DNA from: Exiguobacterium sp. SL-9
Lineage (GTDB): Bacteria; Bacillota; Bacilli; Exiguobacteriales; Exiguobacteriaceae
Assembly (NCBI RefSeq): GCF_004336985.1
Contig: NZ_SJUO01000002.1
Coordinates: forward strand, 1-64,000
Length of the DNA stretch: 64,000 nucleotides
Direction of reading: 5' to 3'
This document shows, in pieces, positions 14,112 to 23,298 of this stretch. The first letter of the stretch is position 1; every line of letters begins with the position of its first letter. The translations under genes and the position numbers were made by a program. A model generated the notes under the pieces. The model worked only from the letters and a program-made list of their open reading frames with translations, was not told where the DNA came from and did no database searches.

Positions 14112-15599
14112 ATGAACGGGATATTGATATCCATCACCGTTTACATGGCGCTCATGGTATTACTCGGCGTCATCGCCTATCGGCGGACGGAGAGCATCGG
14201 CGACTATATGCTTGGAGGACGAGGTCTTGGTCCGGCCGTCGCCGCCTTGTCGGCAGGTGCTTCCGACATGAGTGGATGGCTGTTGATGGGTCTACCGGGT
14301 GCGATGTTCGCAACCGGTCTGTCGAGTGGTTGGATCGTCATCGGGTTGACGATCGGTGCGTACTTGAACTGGTTGCTCGTCGCACCGCGGCTTCGGACGT
14401 ACTCGTATTTATCCGAAGATGCTATCACGATACCAGACTTTTTTGAGAAACGTTTTAAAGATTCACGCGGTACGTTGCGGACGTTCTCCGCAGCCGTGAC
14501 GCTCGTATTCTTCACACTCTATGCCACGAGCGGGTTCGTGGCCGGCGGTCGGTTATTCAACGCCGTCTTCGGGATCGAGTTCGGGACGGGCGTCTTGATT
14601 TTGGCTTCTATCATTATTATTTATACGTTCATCGGCGGCTTCTTGGCCGTCAGTTGGACCGACTTCGTCCAAGGACTCATCATGTTGTTCGCCCTCATCC
14701 TCGTCCCGGCTATCGCCATCACGGCAACCGACGGGGTGAGCGCTGCGTTCCAAACGATTGGTGATATCGATGAGGCGCTCCTTGATCCATTGACAGGACA
14801 GTCGCTTATCGGCATCGTGTCCTTGTTCGCTTGGGGTCTCGGTTATTTCGGGCAACCGCACATCATCGTCCGCTTTATGGCCATCGAAAAGTTACAGGAT
14901 ATCAAGAAAGCACGACGCATCGGCATCTCATGGATGCTGTTCACCGTCGTCGGCGCGATGACGACAGGCCTGTTCGGTCTCGCCTATTATACGCAACGCG
15001 GTCTTGAGATTGATAATCCTGAAAACATTTTTATCAATCTCTCGGATTTATTATTCGTCGACCTCATCACCGGCGTCTTGCTCGCGGCGTTGCTCGCGGC
15101 GATCATGTCGACCATCTCGTCACAGCTCCTCGTCTCATCGAGTGCCGCGACGACAGACTTCTATCAGAAGTTTTTCCGGAAAGATGCCGGCGACCGTGAG
15201 CTCGTCATGGTCGGCCGGATTACCGTCATCCTCGTCTCGTTAATCTCGATCTGGCTCGCGTTCGGGGCGGACGATACCATCTTGAACTTGGTCGGTTACG
15301 CCTGGGCCGGCTTCGGCTCGTCGTTCGGGCCACTCATCTTGTTCAGCCTGTTCTGGAAACGGACGACGCGTCAAGGGGCGCTCGCTGGTATGCTTGTCGG
15401 GGCATTTATCGTCATCGTCTGGAAAAACTTTGCCGCCGACTGGTTCGGGACCGTCGGTGAGCTATACGAGATGATTCCAGCGTTCTTCTTGTCGAGCCTC
15501 GCCATTTATGTCGTCAGTTTGATGACACCACCACCGAGCTCGAGGATCACGAACGAGTTCGAAGAAATGGAACACATCTTGAAGACAGAACGCATTTAA
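14112..15599 (+). CDS. putP: Sodium/proline symporter (PutP/OpuE type)
   Basis: A 495-residue sodium:solute symporter of the SSSF/LeuT fold. It contains the PutP-specific early region SIGDYMLGGRGLGP and SAGASDMSGWLLMGLPG, the FTLYATSGFVAGG helix and the AYWAGFGSSFGP-like region (YAWAGFGSSFGP). It imports proline with Na+ for nutrition or osmoprotection. GAGGGGG immediately precedes the preferred ATG at 14112; ATG 14097 lacks a site. No proline dehydrogenase is adjacent, which favours an OpuE-like osmotic role, an inference. Confidence 0.9.
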   Translation: MNGILISITVYMALMVLLGVIAYRRTESIGDYMLGGRGLGPAVAALSAGASDMSGWLLMGLPGAMFATGLSSGWIVIGLTIGAYLNWLLVAPRLRTYSYLSEDAITIPDFFEKRFKDSRGTLRTFSAAVTLVFFTLYATSGFVAGGRLFNAVFGIEFGTGVLILASIIIIYTFIGGFLAVSWTDFVQGLIMLFALILVPAIAITATDGVSAAFQTIGDIDEALLDPLTGQSLIGIVSLFAWGLGYFGQPHIIVRFMAIEKLQDIKKARRIGISWMLFTVVGAMTTGLFGLAYYTQRGLEIDNPENIFINLSDLLFVDLITGVLLAALLAAIMSTISSQLLVSSSAATTDFYQKFFRKDAGDRELVMVGRITVILVSLISIWLAFGADDTILNLVGYAWAGFGSSFGPLILFSLFWKRTTRQGALAGMLVGAFIVIVWKNFAADWFGTVGELYEMIPAFFLSSLAIYVVSLMTPPPSSRITNEFEEMEHILKTERI

Positions 15600-15606
15600 C
15601 AATCAG

Positions 15607-15638
15607 AGTGCCATGCTACTATAGCCTGGCACTTTTTT
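15607..15638 (+). terminator. Terminator of putP
   Basis: An 11-position stem with one mismatch (15607-15617 with 15623-15633) followed by six T residues. Confidence 0.85.
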
Positions 15639-15735
15639 CTTGTGCCCTGACAAGGAGATTCTACTTTCATGGCGAATGGATTGTGTAGGACCGCTTGAGC
15701 CAGTTTGAACCACATGAAAGGAAGTGACTCGTCCA

Positions 15736-16887
15736 TTGAAACGAGTAATCCCATATAAACAAGTCATGTTGACCTTGCCCCTCCTCTTCTTGTTCGGCTG
15801 TACGACCCCTGACGTCGAGACGTCGTCTACGAAGCAAACCGAAACCCCGGCACCAGAGACCGAGGCGGAGGAGCCGGCACCTGTTCCAGAAGAGCCAGAA
15901 CCAGTCGTGACGACGACGTCGCTCTATGCGATTGGCGATATCTTGTTACACGACAGCGTGTATAATGCCGCCAAGCGCGGAGAGGGCTATGATTTCACCA
16001 CCGCCTTCGAACCAATCGCTCCGATTTTGACCGAGGCCGATATCGCTATCGCCAATCAAGAAAGCATGATCGGCGGAAGTGAGATCGGGTTGTCGAGTTA
16101 CCCGGCCTTCAACAGTCCATATGAGGTCGGTGATGCGCTCCAAGCTGCAGGCGTCGACTTGGTGACGACGGCAAACAACCATACGCTCGACCGGGGCATC
16201 ACGGCCATCGAGAATTCGATTGCCCACTGGAACGAGATTGGCATGCCGTACACGGGTTCGTTCCTATCCGAAGCGGACAAGGCTGAAATTCGGACGTTAA
16301 CGAAGAACGATATCTCATTCGCGTTTCTCGCCTATACGTATGGGACGAACGGTGTCGTTCCGAAACAACCGTATCACGTCAATTATATTGACCTCGAAGC
16401 GATGACCCCTGACATCGAAGCGGCTGAGCAAGCGGCCGATATCACGGTCGTATCGCTTCATTTCGGGAACGAGTACGAGACGGTTCCGAACGAAGCGCAA
16501 CAGACGCTCGTCCAACAATTGTCTGACCTCGGAGTCGACCTGATCATCGGCCACCATCCTCACGTCCTCCAACCGCTCGCTTGGATAGATGGCGCCGAGG
16601 GCAACCGGACGTTCGTCGCGTACTCGCTCGGCAACTTCCTATCCGGTCAACAAGGGGACGACCGGAATACGGGCGGCATCGTCGGCATCGATGTCGTCAA
16701 GACGGTCGATGCGGATGAGACGACGTTCGAACTCGCCAACCCGATGTTCTATCCGACGTTCACTCGCCGATCGAGTGCCAACGGTCCGTTTGAGGTCGTC
16801 CCGTTACAAACCGCCAAGCCGGAGCTGTTCGAGGCCACGAGCCAACATATGACACAGTGGATGCCCGAGCTCGAAATCGTCCAATGA
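15736..16887 (+). CDS. CapA/PgsA-like poly-gamma-glutamate-type lipoprotein
   Basis: A 383-residue secreted lipoprotein. An N-terminal signal with lipobox LFGC is near residue 22, then a ~40-residue Pro/Glu linker, then a CapA metallophosphatase-like domain: AIGDILLH, ANQESMIGG, TANNHTLDRG, VSLHFGNEY and GHHPHVLQP supply the presumed metal ligands. CapA/PgsA proteins take part in poly-gamma-glutamate synthesis or capsule attachment, but no capBC lies nearby, so a different envelope function is possible. TTG 15736 is chosen because AAAGGAAG is spaced about 9 bases away; GTG 15724 overlaps that site. Confidence 0.8.
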   Translation: MKRVIPYKQVMLTLPLLFLFGCTTPDVETSSTKQTETPAPETEAEEPAPVPEEPEPVVTTTSLYAIGDILLHDSVYNAAKRGEGYDFTTAFEPIAPILTEADIAIANQESMIGGSEIGLSSYPAFNSPYEVGDALQAAGVDLVTTANNHTLDRGITAIENSIAHWNEIGMPYTGSFLSEADKAEIRTLTKNDISFAFLAYTYGTNGVVPKQPYHVNYIDLEAMTPDIEAAEQAADITVVSLHFGNEYETVPNEAQQTLVQQLSDLGVDLIIGHHPHVLQPLAWIDGAEGNRTFVAYSLGNFLSGQQGDDRNTGGIVGIDVVKTVDADETTFELANPMFYPTFTRRSSANGPFEVVPLQTAKPELFEATSQHMTQWMPELEIVQ

Positions 16888-16888
16888 A

Positions 16889-16918
16889 GGATCACTTTCA
16901 CAAGTGATTCTTTTTTTT
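16889..16918 (+). terminator. Terminator of the CapA-like gene
   Basis: A 9-position stem GGATCACTT/AAGTGATTC with a TCAC loop and eight T residues. Confidence 0.85.
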
Positions 16919-16962
16919 CGTTAAAAAGGTTGCTTTACTGCGAATCATACGTTAAAGTAAGT

Positions 16963-16998
16963 CGTATATTTATAAATACAGATGAATAATTATGTATA
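16963..16998. promoter_or_regulatory. ARG-box-like operator upstream of argG
   Basis: TGAATAATTATGTA at 16983-16996 matches 11 of 14 positions of the ArgR/AhrC half-palindrome pair TGAATAATTATTCA. An overlapping AT-rich dyad TATTTATAAATA lies about 10 bases upstream. The position just before the argG start suits arginine-dependent repression of argGH. This is a prediction from the consensus only. Confidence 0.5.
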
Positions 16999-17012
16999 AG
17001 GGGTGTAAGGAA

Positions 17013-18224
17013 ATGAAACAAAAACTCGTATTAGCTTATTCAGGTGGTCTTGACACATCGGTCGCAATTAAATGGTTGGATGAACAAGGATATGATGTCA
17101 TCGCCTGCTGTTTAAACGTCGGTGAAGGGAAAGACCTAGAGCGCATTCAACAGAAAGCGCTCAAAGTCGGGGCCGTCAAATCGGTCGTTATCGATGCGGT
17201 CGATGAGTTCGTCAACGATTTTGCCCGGTATTCGATGCAGGCGCATACGATGTATGAAGGCGTATATCCACTCGTCTCTGCTTTATCGCGCCCGCTCATC
17301 TCGAAGAAGCTAGTCGAGGTCGCACAAGCAGAAGGCGCTGTCGCCGTCGCCCACGGATGCACAGGGAAAGGGAATGACCAAGTCCGGTTCGAAGTGTCAA
17401 TTCACGCGCTCGACCCGTCGCTTGAAATCATCGCACCGGTCCGGGAATGGAAATGGTCACGGGAAGAAGAAATCGCCTATGCGGCCGAACATGGCATCCC
17501 AATCCCGATCGTGCAAGAAGAGCCGTTCTCGATCGACCAAAACATTTGGGGGCGTGCCGTCGAATGCGGCATCCTTGAGGATCCTTGGGCCGCTCCACCA
17601 GCGAGCGCCTATGAATTGACGGCACAGCTCGAAGACACACCGAATGAACCGACGTATGTCGAAATTGAATTCAACGCCGGGATCCCGGTCGCCATCAACG
17701 GACAAGCAGCGACATTCACAGCAATCCTCGAGCAACTTAACATCGTCGCCGGTGCCCATGGCATCGGGAAAATCGACCATATCGAGAACCGGGTCGTCGG
17801 CATCAAATCACGGGAAGTATATGAAGCACCTGGCGCGATGACACTTATCACGGCACACCAAGCGCTCGAGGCGCTCACCCTCGTCCGTGAAGTCGCCCAT
17901 TTCAAACCGATCGTCGAACAGAAGTTGACAGAGACGATCTATAACGGCCTCTGGTACTCACCATTGACGAAAGCACTCCTCGCCTTCATCGATGAGACGC
18001 AACAGACGGTGACCGGTACGGTCCGGATGAAACTGTTCAAAGGGCAAGCCATCGTCGACGGACGGAAATCGCCGATCTCGCTCTATGACGAACACCTCGC
18101 GACGTACACGTCAGCTGACACGTTCGACCAACAAGCAGCCGTCGGTTTCATCAAACTTTGGGGTCTACCGACAAAAGTTCAAGCGGAAGTGCTCGCGGAG
18201 AAAGGAACGATGGTGCATGAGTAA
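17013..18224 (+). CDS. argG: Argininosuccinate synthase
   Basis: A 403-residue enzyme that joins citrulline and aspartate with ATP, the penultimate step of arginine synthesis. The ATP-pyrophosphatase loop AYSGGLDTS is at residues 8-16, followed by [14 protein letters not shown] near residue 115. Length matches the family. AAGGGG ten bases upstream selects ATG 17013. The stop codon overlaps argH by 8 bases, indicating translational coupling. Confidence 0.96.
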   Translation: MKQKLVLAYSGGLDTSVAIKWLDEQGYDVIACCLNVGEGKDLERIQQKALKVGAVKSVVIDAVDEFVNDFARYSMQAHTMYEGVYPLVSALSRPLISKKLVEVAQAEGAVAVAHGCTGKGNDQVRFEVSIHALDPSLEIIAPVREWKWSREEEIAYAAEHGIPIPIVQEEPFSIDQNIWGRAVECGILEDPWAAPPASAYELTAQLEDTPNEPTYVEIEFNAGIPVAINGQAATFTAILEQLNIVAGAHGIGKIDHIENRVVGIKSREVYEAPGAMTLITAHQALEALTLVREVAHFKPIVEQKLTETIYNGLWYSPLTKALLAFIDETQQTVTGTVRMKLFKGQAIVDGRKSPISLYDEHLATYTSADTFDQQAAVGFIKLWGLPTKVQAEVLAEKGTMVHE

Positions 18225-19599
18225 ACTATGGGGCGGCCGGTTCGAACAGACGGCAAGTGAATGGGTCGACGAGTTCGGCGCCTCGATTCATTTCGACGCC
18301 CAGCTCGTGTTAGAAGATATCGAAGGGAGCATCGCCCACGTGACGATGCTCGGGGAGCAACACATTTTGACGGCTGACGAAGTCACGCAAATCGTTGCCG
18401 GCTTGAACACGCTAGCCAATAAGGCGAAAGCGGACGACTTGACGTTCAACGTCTTCCATGAAGACATCCATATGAACCTCGAGGCGCTCCTGCATGAAGA
18501 AATCGGACCGGTCGCTGGCAAGATGCATACGGCCCGCAGCCGGAACGACCAAGTCGCGACGGATATGCATCTGTATTTGAAACGCCGCGTCCTCGAGACG
18601 ATTGACGGAATCGAATCCGTACAGAAAGCACTCTATGACCACGCCGCTCAAAACGTCGAGTCGGTCATGCCGGGCTATACCCACTTGCAACGGGCCCAGC
18701 CGGTCTCACTCGCCCATCACTTGCTCGCGTACTTCTGGATGCTCGAGCGTGACAAAGAGCGCTTCAGTGACAGCTTGAAGCGCATCGATATGAGCCCACT
18801 CGGAGCGGGTGCCCTCGCCGGGACGACGTTCCCGATCGACCGCCACCGTTCGGCCGAGCTGCTCGGCTTCGACCAAGTCTATCCGAACAGCTTGGACGCC
18901 GTCAGCGACCGTGATTTCATCCTAGAGTTTTTGTCGAACGCATCGCTGCTCATGATGCATTTGTCTCGTTTCTGTGAGGAGTTAATTCTGTGGAGTAGCG
19001 AAGAGTATCGTTTTATCACGATTTCCGACGTGTTCTCGACCGGTTCGAGCATGATGCCACAGAAGAAAAACCCAGACATGGCCGAACTCGTCCGCGGAAA
19101 GTCCGGACGCGTCGTCGGCAATCTGATGGGGCTTTTGACGATTATGAAAGGACTCCCACTCGCTTATAACAAAGATTTGCAAGAAGACAAGGAAGGGATG
19201 TTCGATACCGTCAAAACGGTACAGGGTAGCCTCAGCATCATGGCCGGTATGATTCAAGACATAACGTTCCATACGGATACGATGAAGCAAGCAACCGAGC
19301 GTGATTTCTCGAACGCCACCGAACTCGCCGACTATTTGACAGCGAAAGGGATGCCGTTCCGTGAGGCACATGAAGTGACAGGGACGCTCGTCCGGTATTG
19401 TATCGACCAACGTCTGTATTTATTAGAATTACCGATCGAGATGTACCAAACCCACTCTGAGTTGATTGAAGCGGATGTGTACGAAGCACTCTCGCCGATG
19501 ACGGCGGTCAAACGTCGCAACAGTTATGGTGGGACAGGCTTTGATGCGGTCCGTACCCAACTGAAGGAAGCAAAAAAGAACCTGCCGACGCATGCATAA
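18217..19599 (+). CDS. argH: Argininosuccinate lyase
   Basis: A 460-residue member of the fumarase/aspartase superfamily that cleaves argininosuccinate to arginine and fumarate. It shows KLWGGRF at the N-terminus, the HTARSRNDQ motif and the catalytic-loop signature [12 protein letters not shown]. The start is ATG 18217, inside the last codons of argG (8-base overlap) and preceded by GAAAGGA. Together with argG it forms a two-gene operon closed by a terminator. Confidence 0.96.
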   Translation: MSKLWGGRFEQTASEWVDEFGASIHFDAQLVLEDIEGSIAHVTMLGEQHILTADEVTQIVAGLNTLANKAKADDLTFNVFHEDIHMNLEALLHEEIGPVAGKMHTARSRNDQVATDMHLYLKRRVLETIDGIESVQKALYDHAAQNVESVMPGYTHLQRAQPVSLAHHLLAYFWMLERDKERFSDSLKRIDMSPLGAGALAGTTFPIDRHRSAELLGFDQVYPNSLDAVSDRDFILEFLSNASLLMMHLSRFCEELILWSSEEYRFITISDVFSTGSSMMPQKKNPDMAELVRGKSGRVVGNLMGLLTIMKGLPLAYNKDLQEDKEGMFDTVKTVQGSLSIMAGMIQDITFHTDTMKQATERDFSNATELADYLTAKGMPFREAHEVTGTLVRYCIDQRLYLLELPIEMYQTHSELIEADVYEALSPMTAVKRRNSYGGTGFDAVRTQLKEAKKNLPTHA

Positions 19600-19602
19600 A
19601 CG

Positions 19603-19641
19603 ATGAGGACCCGGTCTTTTTACGACCAGGTCCTCATTTTT
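19603..19641 (+). terminator. Terminator of argGH
   Basis: A 14-position stem with one mismatch (19603-19616 with 19624-19637), then a T run. Confidence 0.88.
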
Positions 19642-19663
19642 GCTTGTCATATAGAATTAATGA

Positions 19664-19692
19664 TGTTAACCTATTATCAGTTAACGTTAACA
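19664..19692. promoter_or_regulatory. BirA-type operator upstream of bioY
   Basis: TGTTAAC at 19664-19670 and GTTAACA at 19686-19692 form the inverted pair spaced by 15 bases typical of BirA boxes; a third GTTAAC (19680-19685) lies inside. It sits 17 bases before the bioY start, fitting biotin-dependent repression by BirA. Confidence 0.75.
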
Positions 19693-19709
19693 GAAAAGGG
19701 GTTTACATA

Positions 19710-20240
19710 ATGAAAATTCACGATTTAACACAAATCGCCATCGGTGCCGCCCTACTCGCAAGCATCGGCTCCATCGCCATCCCGATCGGTCCCGTTCCGA
19801 TCACCCTGCAAATGCTCGGCATCATGACGGTCGCTTCCGTCCTCGGAGCCAAAAAAGGTGGGCTCGCCGTCGTCGTTTACTTACTGCTCGGTTTGATCGG
19901 TCTACCCGTCTTAAGTGGTTCGGGCGGGCTCGCCCCGTTCGTCGGTCCGACGGTTGGTTACTTGATCGCCTTCCCGATCGCTGCCTTTTTGATCGGTTGG
20001 TTGTCGGAACGCCATCGTTCGTTCCCCGCTCTCGTCGCTTATAACATCCTGATCGGCCTCGGCTTCGTCTATGTGGTCGGCAGTCTCGGCCTCCAAGCCG
20101 TGTTCGCTATGTCGTTCATTGATGCATTAAAAGTGAATATCCCATTCATCCTCGGCGACCTGATTAAAGCGGTCCTAGCCGCGGCCATCGCCTATAAAGT
20201 CTCGACGAACCCGCAAATGCGCAGAACCCTCGCCTCATGA
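19710..20240 (+). CDS. bioY: BioY biotin transporter (ECF S-component)
   Basis: A 176-residue membrane protein of six helices with the BioY signature IAIPIGPVPITLQ near residue 25 and GGLAPFVGPTVGYL near residue 70. BioY binds biotin and, with the EcfAA'T energising module (not in this window), imports it. ATG 19710 is preceded by AAAAGGGG. The BirA-like operator in front supports biotin control. It is a single-gene unit, possibly extended by the small downstream gene. Confidence 0.93.
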   Translation: MKIHDLTQIAIGAALLASIGSIAIPIGPVPITLQMLGIMTVASVLGAKKGGLAVVVYLLLGLIGLPVLSGSGGLAPFVGPTVGYLIAFPIAAFLIGWLSERHRSFPALVAYNILIGLGFVYVVGSLGLQAVFAMSFIDALKVNIPFILGDLIKAVLAAAIAYKVSTNPQMRRTLAS

Positions 20241-20303
20241 ACGTTCAAACGTTTCATCGGAATGGAGAGGTGGAACGTGTATAGTATGGAAGGGGGTGTC
20301 CTG

Positions 20304-20498
20304 ATGAGCGATTCAACGTTTAAAAAGCGCTTGATGAAAGCGACCCATATCCATCGCTCCCCGAAAGGACAGCGTCGCGGGAAAGACGAGCCGCAACGTG
20401 AAAAACGTGACACTGAGGCGTTTGAACAACGGCTTCGTGAAGCGAAGAGCAAAGTCGGAGAGATTCAAGAGAACATTGACCATATCGCCAGACGTTAA
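20304..20498 (+). CDS. Small basic hypothetical protein (64 aa)
   Basis: A 64-residue, highly charged, probably helical protein. A Lys/Arg-rich N-terminal half (SPKGQRRGKDEPQREKR) precedes a C-terminal amphipathic helix. AGGGGGTG before ATG 20304 and a terminator directly after the stop support expression. I do not recognise the family; nucleic-acid binding is conceivable from charge alone. Confidence 0.55.
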   Translation: MSDSTFKKRLMKATHIHRSPKGQRRGKDEPQREKRDTEAFEQRLREAKSKVGEIQENIDHIARR

Positions 20499-20501
20499 GA
20501 C

Positions 20502-20525
20502 CCTGTCCTCGGACAGGTTTTTTTT
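20502..20525 (+). terminator. Terminator after the small basic protein
   Basis: CCTGTC-CTCG-GACAGG tetraloop hairpin followed by eight T residues. Confidence 0.9.
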
Positions 20526-20592
20526 GCGCGTTTCAGCATGCGTTATACCAATGGTGATGTTTATATGAAGGATATACTCCCCCTATAAGAAA

Positions 20593-20616
20593 GACCCCCG
20601 TCTGTAGACGAGGGTC
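20593..20616 (-). terminator. Hairpin downstream of the TauE/SafE gene
   Basis: An imperfect stem GACCC..GTCT / AGACGAGGGTC lies just past the minus-strand stop codon; the following T content is weak, so it is a probable but inefficient terminator. Confidence 0.5.
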
Positions 20617-20621
20617 GATGA

Positions 20622-21470
20622 TCACTTCGAACGCGGTCGGATAAATAGCGCGACGATAAACGAAAGCGCGAGGACGACGAGCAGTCCGAGCGAGATATCG
20701 TTGAAGCCGAGCAAGTTAAGTCCTACGCTGATGGCGACCGCAACATAGAAGCCACCGAGCGCCTTTTTGACGAGTTGCGAACTGAACCGTTGCAACTGCT
20801 TCGCCCCGATCGGCGAGCCAATCATCGCCCCTGCGATGAGCGCGAGACCATGCCAATAGTTCGCATCGGCCCCGGCGACGGCATAGTTGATCACGCCTGA
20901 GACGACGATAAGGAACGCCGCGGCGATACTCGTCCCGACGGCTCGTTTCATCTCGGTGTTGAGCAGTTTGACTTGAAGCGGTGTCAACACGAATCCGCCG
21001 CTGACACCCATGAGTGACGAGATGAACCCGCCGAACAACCCGATAAAACCGAGGCGTGGGACCGACTCCGAGCCGACACTTCCTTCTTCATGTTGCTTCG
21101 ACCGGAAGAACGAGACGGCAAAGTACGTCAGTAGCCCGATGTAGGCGAGCGAGATAACCGGCTTCGCACCGTCGAGCGTCTCAAGGTAGAACACGAGCGG
21201 CGTCGCCACCCACGTCCCGACGACCCCGAAGGCGCCGATCAAGAGGGCATGTTTCGGATTGACGTTCTTTAATTTAAGATGGGAGATCGTACCGGCCGTC
21301 GTCGACCCGAGTGTGAGCATCAGACTGAGCGCGATGGCCGCACTTGCCTCGTACCCGAAGACGAGCAGGAGCGGCGTGAGTAAAATCCCGCCCCCAATGC
21401 CGAAGAACCCGCTCAAAATCCCGATCAGCGTTCCAAGCAACAGAAACGATAGTAATGCTGTGACGTCCAT
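20622..21470 (-). CDS. TauE/SafE-family (sulfite exporter-like) permease
   Basis: A 282-residue membrane protein of eight predicted helices in two repeats, each with the family motif: GFFGIGGGILLTPLL near residue 20 and LMGVSGGFVLTPL near residue 158. TauE/SafE proteins export or import small anions such as sulfite, sulfoacetate or thiosulfate. ATG 21470 with AGAAGG spacing is preferred over the TTG two codons upstream. It is monogenic and the substrate is not defined. Confidence 0.85.
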   Translation of the reverse strand: MDVTALLSFLLLGTLIGILSGFFGIGGGILLTPLLLVFGYEASAAIALSLMLTLGSTTAGTISHLKLKNVNPKHALLIGAFGVVGTWVATPLVFYLETLDGAKPVISLAYIGLLTYFAVSFFRSKQHEEGSVGSESVPRLGFIGLFGGFISSLMGVSGGFVLTPLQVKLLNTEMKRAVGTSIAAAFLIVVSGVINYAVAGADANYWHGLALIAGAMIGSPIGAKQLQRFSSQLVKKALGGFYVAVAISVGLNLLGFNDISLGLLVVLALSFIVALFIRPRSK

Positions 21471-21557
21471 GGACAAACCTTCTTTCTTTCCTTTTCATCA
21501 CTTATCATAACAAAAAAGGAGCGCATGTTGCGCCCCTTAAAATCAATTTTGTATCCG

Positions 21558-21914
21558 TCACGGGTACAAGTCTTCCTCCTGCAAGTAACCAATGAAGGAA
21601 TCTTGCAATTCCCCTTCTGAGTCCACATCATCGAGCAGTAATGTCGCTTCAATGTCCGAATCAATCAGCGACGAACTACCGTCAATCACCCCGAAGACGT
21701 GAGAGACCGTATCTACCATCACGACTTCAATGATATGCATCATCAACTTTTGTTGCTCTGCATTCATCTGTTGATACATGTGAATCGCTTGACTGTACAA
21801 GTCAACCTCTGAAGATGAGATTTCTTCTTCGTACATTTCCTTATACATGTGAAGACCTTCCTGTACGACAGTCTCGTACACAGCCTTCACGAATTGATCC
21901 GCCTTTTCACTCAT
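21558..21914 (-). CDS. Hypothetical acidic helical protein (118 aa)
   Basis: A 118-residue, strongly acidic protein with helical heptad-like stretches (AVYETVVQEGLHMYKEMYEEE) and a short C-terminal end GYLQEEDLYP. It has no signal peptide or membrane segment. The start follows AAAGGGG. I do not recognise the family. It opens a patch of small orphan genes, several immunity-like, so an immunity or antitoxin-type role is possible but unsupported by motif. Confidence 0.6.
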   Translation of the reverse strand: MSEKADQFVKAVYETVVQEGLHMYKEMYEEEISSSEVDLYSQAIHMYQQMNAEQQKLMMHIIEVVMVDTVSHVFGVIDGSSSLIDSDIEATLLLDDVDSEGELQDSFIGYLQEEDLYP

Positions 21915-22000
21915 CTATAAAATCCCCTTTGTTCCATCTTGAATATCGAGGCACGTAGTCCTTTCACAAGTCCATCATGCTTCAGTAATCACTTTTTTAA

Positions 22001-22135
22001 CAAAACCCCTTCGTCCTGCTTACCGTCAATTTCGAACAGACACTGCTGTTACTCGACATCCCAGAAACGTCGCCACAAATCGAACGTGAGTTGAACAAAT
22101 TCTTTAAAGAGTTTAATATCCTAAAACAACCTTAA
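22001..22135 (+). pseudogene. C-terminal fragment of a lost gene
   Basis: An open stretch of 44 codons without a start, ending in TAA at 22133-22135, encodes a protein-like tail (LLLLDIPETSPQIERELNK). It begins right after an in-frame stop and has no ribosome site. It looks like the 3' remnant of a gene deleted at this locus; the parent family is not recognised. Confidence 0.45.
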
Positions 22136-22201
22136 AAAGCAGTTAGGTTTCCAATGTATCGAGATTATTTCACCGCAAGTTTAGTATCCTTCTAAACTTA
22201 T

Positions 22202-22663
22202 TCACTTCCAGTTCTCTAACGTCCAGCCTTCTGAGACTCGCTCGACTAATAGCGGATAACTCCATATACCCCAAGGAGATAACTGAATTTGTTCTTCTGT
22301 TAACTCATAGACTACATCGTTATACCAAGTGACATAATCTACGAGGTGCCAACCAATAAGATTCCCCTCGTCATCTGTTATCTCTGTTCTAAATTTTTGA
22401 GGGATTTTAAAATCTGGAGGTATGTCATAGTTCGAAATGGCTTCAATGATTTTGTGTCTTATAGCCGGTTTGAGTGGGCAATGTAATAAATACGCTTCTT
22501 TCCCCGCGACTATTTCTTTAAGGTTTTCTGGAGGTTTTCCATATACGCCGGGTAATATTCTTACCAACTCGCCTATCGTTTTATCTTCATGAACATATTG
22601 AAGATAAGCCTCTCCGTTAGGTGTGTTAATCTTGAACACATCACCGATTTTTATTCTTGTCAT
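22202..22663 (-). CDS. Imm26-like putative immunity protein
   Basis: A 153-residue soluble protein that begins with a KIGDVFKINTPNGEAYLQYV segment, resembling the start of the Imm26 family of polymorphic-toxin immunity proteins (GDVF-x-I-x-L-P-D-G-x-x-A). The C-terminal part is rich in Trp and Tyr. It is AT-rich relative to flanking DNA. ATG 22663 has AGGAAGTG; the GTG further upstream overlaps it. No cognate toxin is present, so if this is an immunity gene it is an orphan. Similarity is from memory. Confidence 0.5.
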   Translation of the reverse strand: MTRIKIGDVFKINTPNGEAYLQYVHEDKTIGELVRILPGVYGKPPENLKEIVAGKEAYLLHCPLKPAIRHKIIEAISNYDIPPDFKIPQKFRTEITDDEGNLIGWHLVDYVTWYNDVVYELTEEQIQLSPWGIWSYPLLVERVSEGWTLENWK

Positions 22664-22668
22664 TCTGA

Positions 22669-22872
22669 TCACTTCCTAACTCTCGTATGTACAGTGAATC
22701 TTGTCGGAATCAGTTTTATCAAAAAAAATTCAAGATTCAAATCAAGCTCCATCAATGTACCATGAGGATTCCATGTCTCACAGACAAACCGAAAGAGCTG
22801 TATCCATTTCTCTCGCTCTTTAAGAAACTGCCGTTTACTCAAGACAATATCGAACCGTGCGCTGCCTGGCAA
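22669..22872 (-). CDS. Small hypothetical protein (67 aa), possible immunity fragment
   Basis: A 67-codon frame starting with TTG at 22872, four bases after AAGGCGG, and ending five bases before the Imm26-like gene. The product (REKWIQLFRFVCETWNP in the middle) is protein-like but unrecognised. It may be a small gene or the tail of a larger one. A frame of similar length on the opposite strand (22687-22887) lacks a ribosome site and is less likely. Confidence 0.35.
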   Translation of the reverse strand: MPGSARFDIVLSKRQFLKEREKWIQLFRFVCETWNPHGTLMELDLNLEFFLIKLIPTRFTVHTRVRK

Positions 22873-22955
22873 AATACCGCCTTATAGATTGACTTTTTTT
22901 CTTTGTCAATCTGTCCATGAAGCTGTAATCATCGCCCAATCTTTCAAGCCACATC

Positions 22956-23114
22956 TTACAAAACAAATCTTCTGAGAAAAGTTGATTGATTGGTTAAAAA
23001 ACTGAGTTTCGAAACCGAAACATCAAACCGTTTCAAACAATCTAAAGAGTCTGTCGCATAATGTCTTTCAGCAATATCAGTCTCAAAAACGAACTTTGAA
23101 CTAATGGTCTCCAT
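22956..23114 (-). CDS. Small hypothetical protein (52 aa)
   Basis: A 52-codon frame (METISSKFVF at the start) with AGGAG seven bases upstream of ATG 23114. It is AT-rich, has no recognised family, and could be a truncated immunity-type gene. Confidence 0.35.
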   Translation of the reverse strand: METISSKFVFETDIAERHYATDSLDCLKRFDVSVSKLSFLTNQSTFLRRFVL

Positions 23115-23189
23115 ATCGATTACTCCTGTTCACATAGCTGGAAATTCAACACCTTGGAATCAATCAACTGAACTGTCTCATTAATATTG

Positions 23190-23290
23190 AATATGGATGA
23201 TTAAGTTGGTTCTTCAAACAAGTGCGCTTTATCGATTCCATTCTCCATGAGCTTGTACAGTAAAACCCAATTCCTCAATCATCTCGCCAT
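23190..23290 (-). pseudogene. Short gene remnant in the orphan-gene patch
   Basis: A minus-strand frame of about 25 codons ends in a protein-like tail, LYKLMENGIDKAHLFEEPT then TAA, but has no start signal and is interrupted upstream by a stop. It appears to be another 3' remnant. Boundaries are approximate. Confidence 0.3.
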
Positions 23291-23298
23291 CCGTTCAA

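Noticed and set aside
22687-22887. 66-codon plus-strand frame opposite the 67-aa gene
   Set aside because: No ribosome site; the minus-strand frame has AAGGCGG-TTG and sits in register with the next gene.
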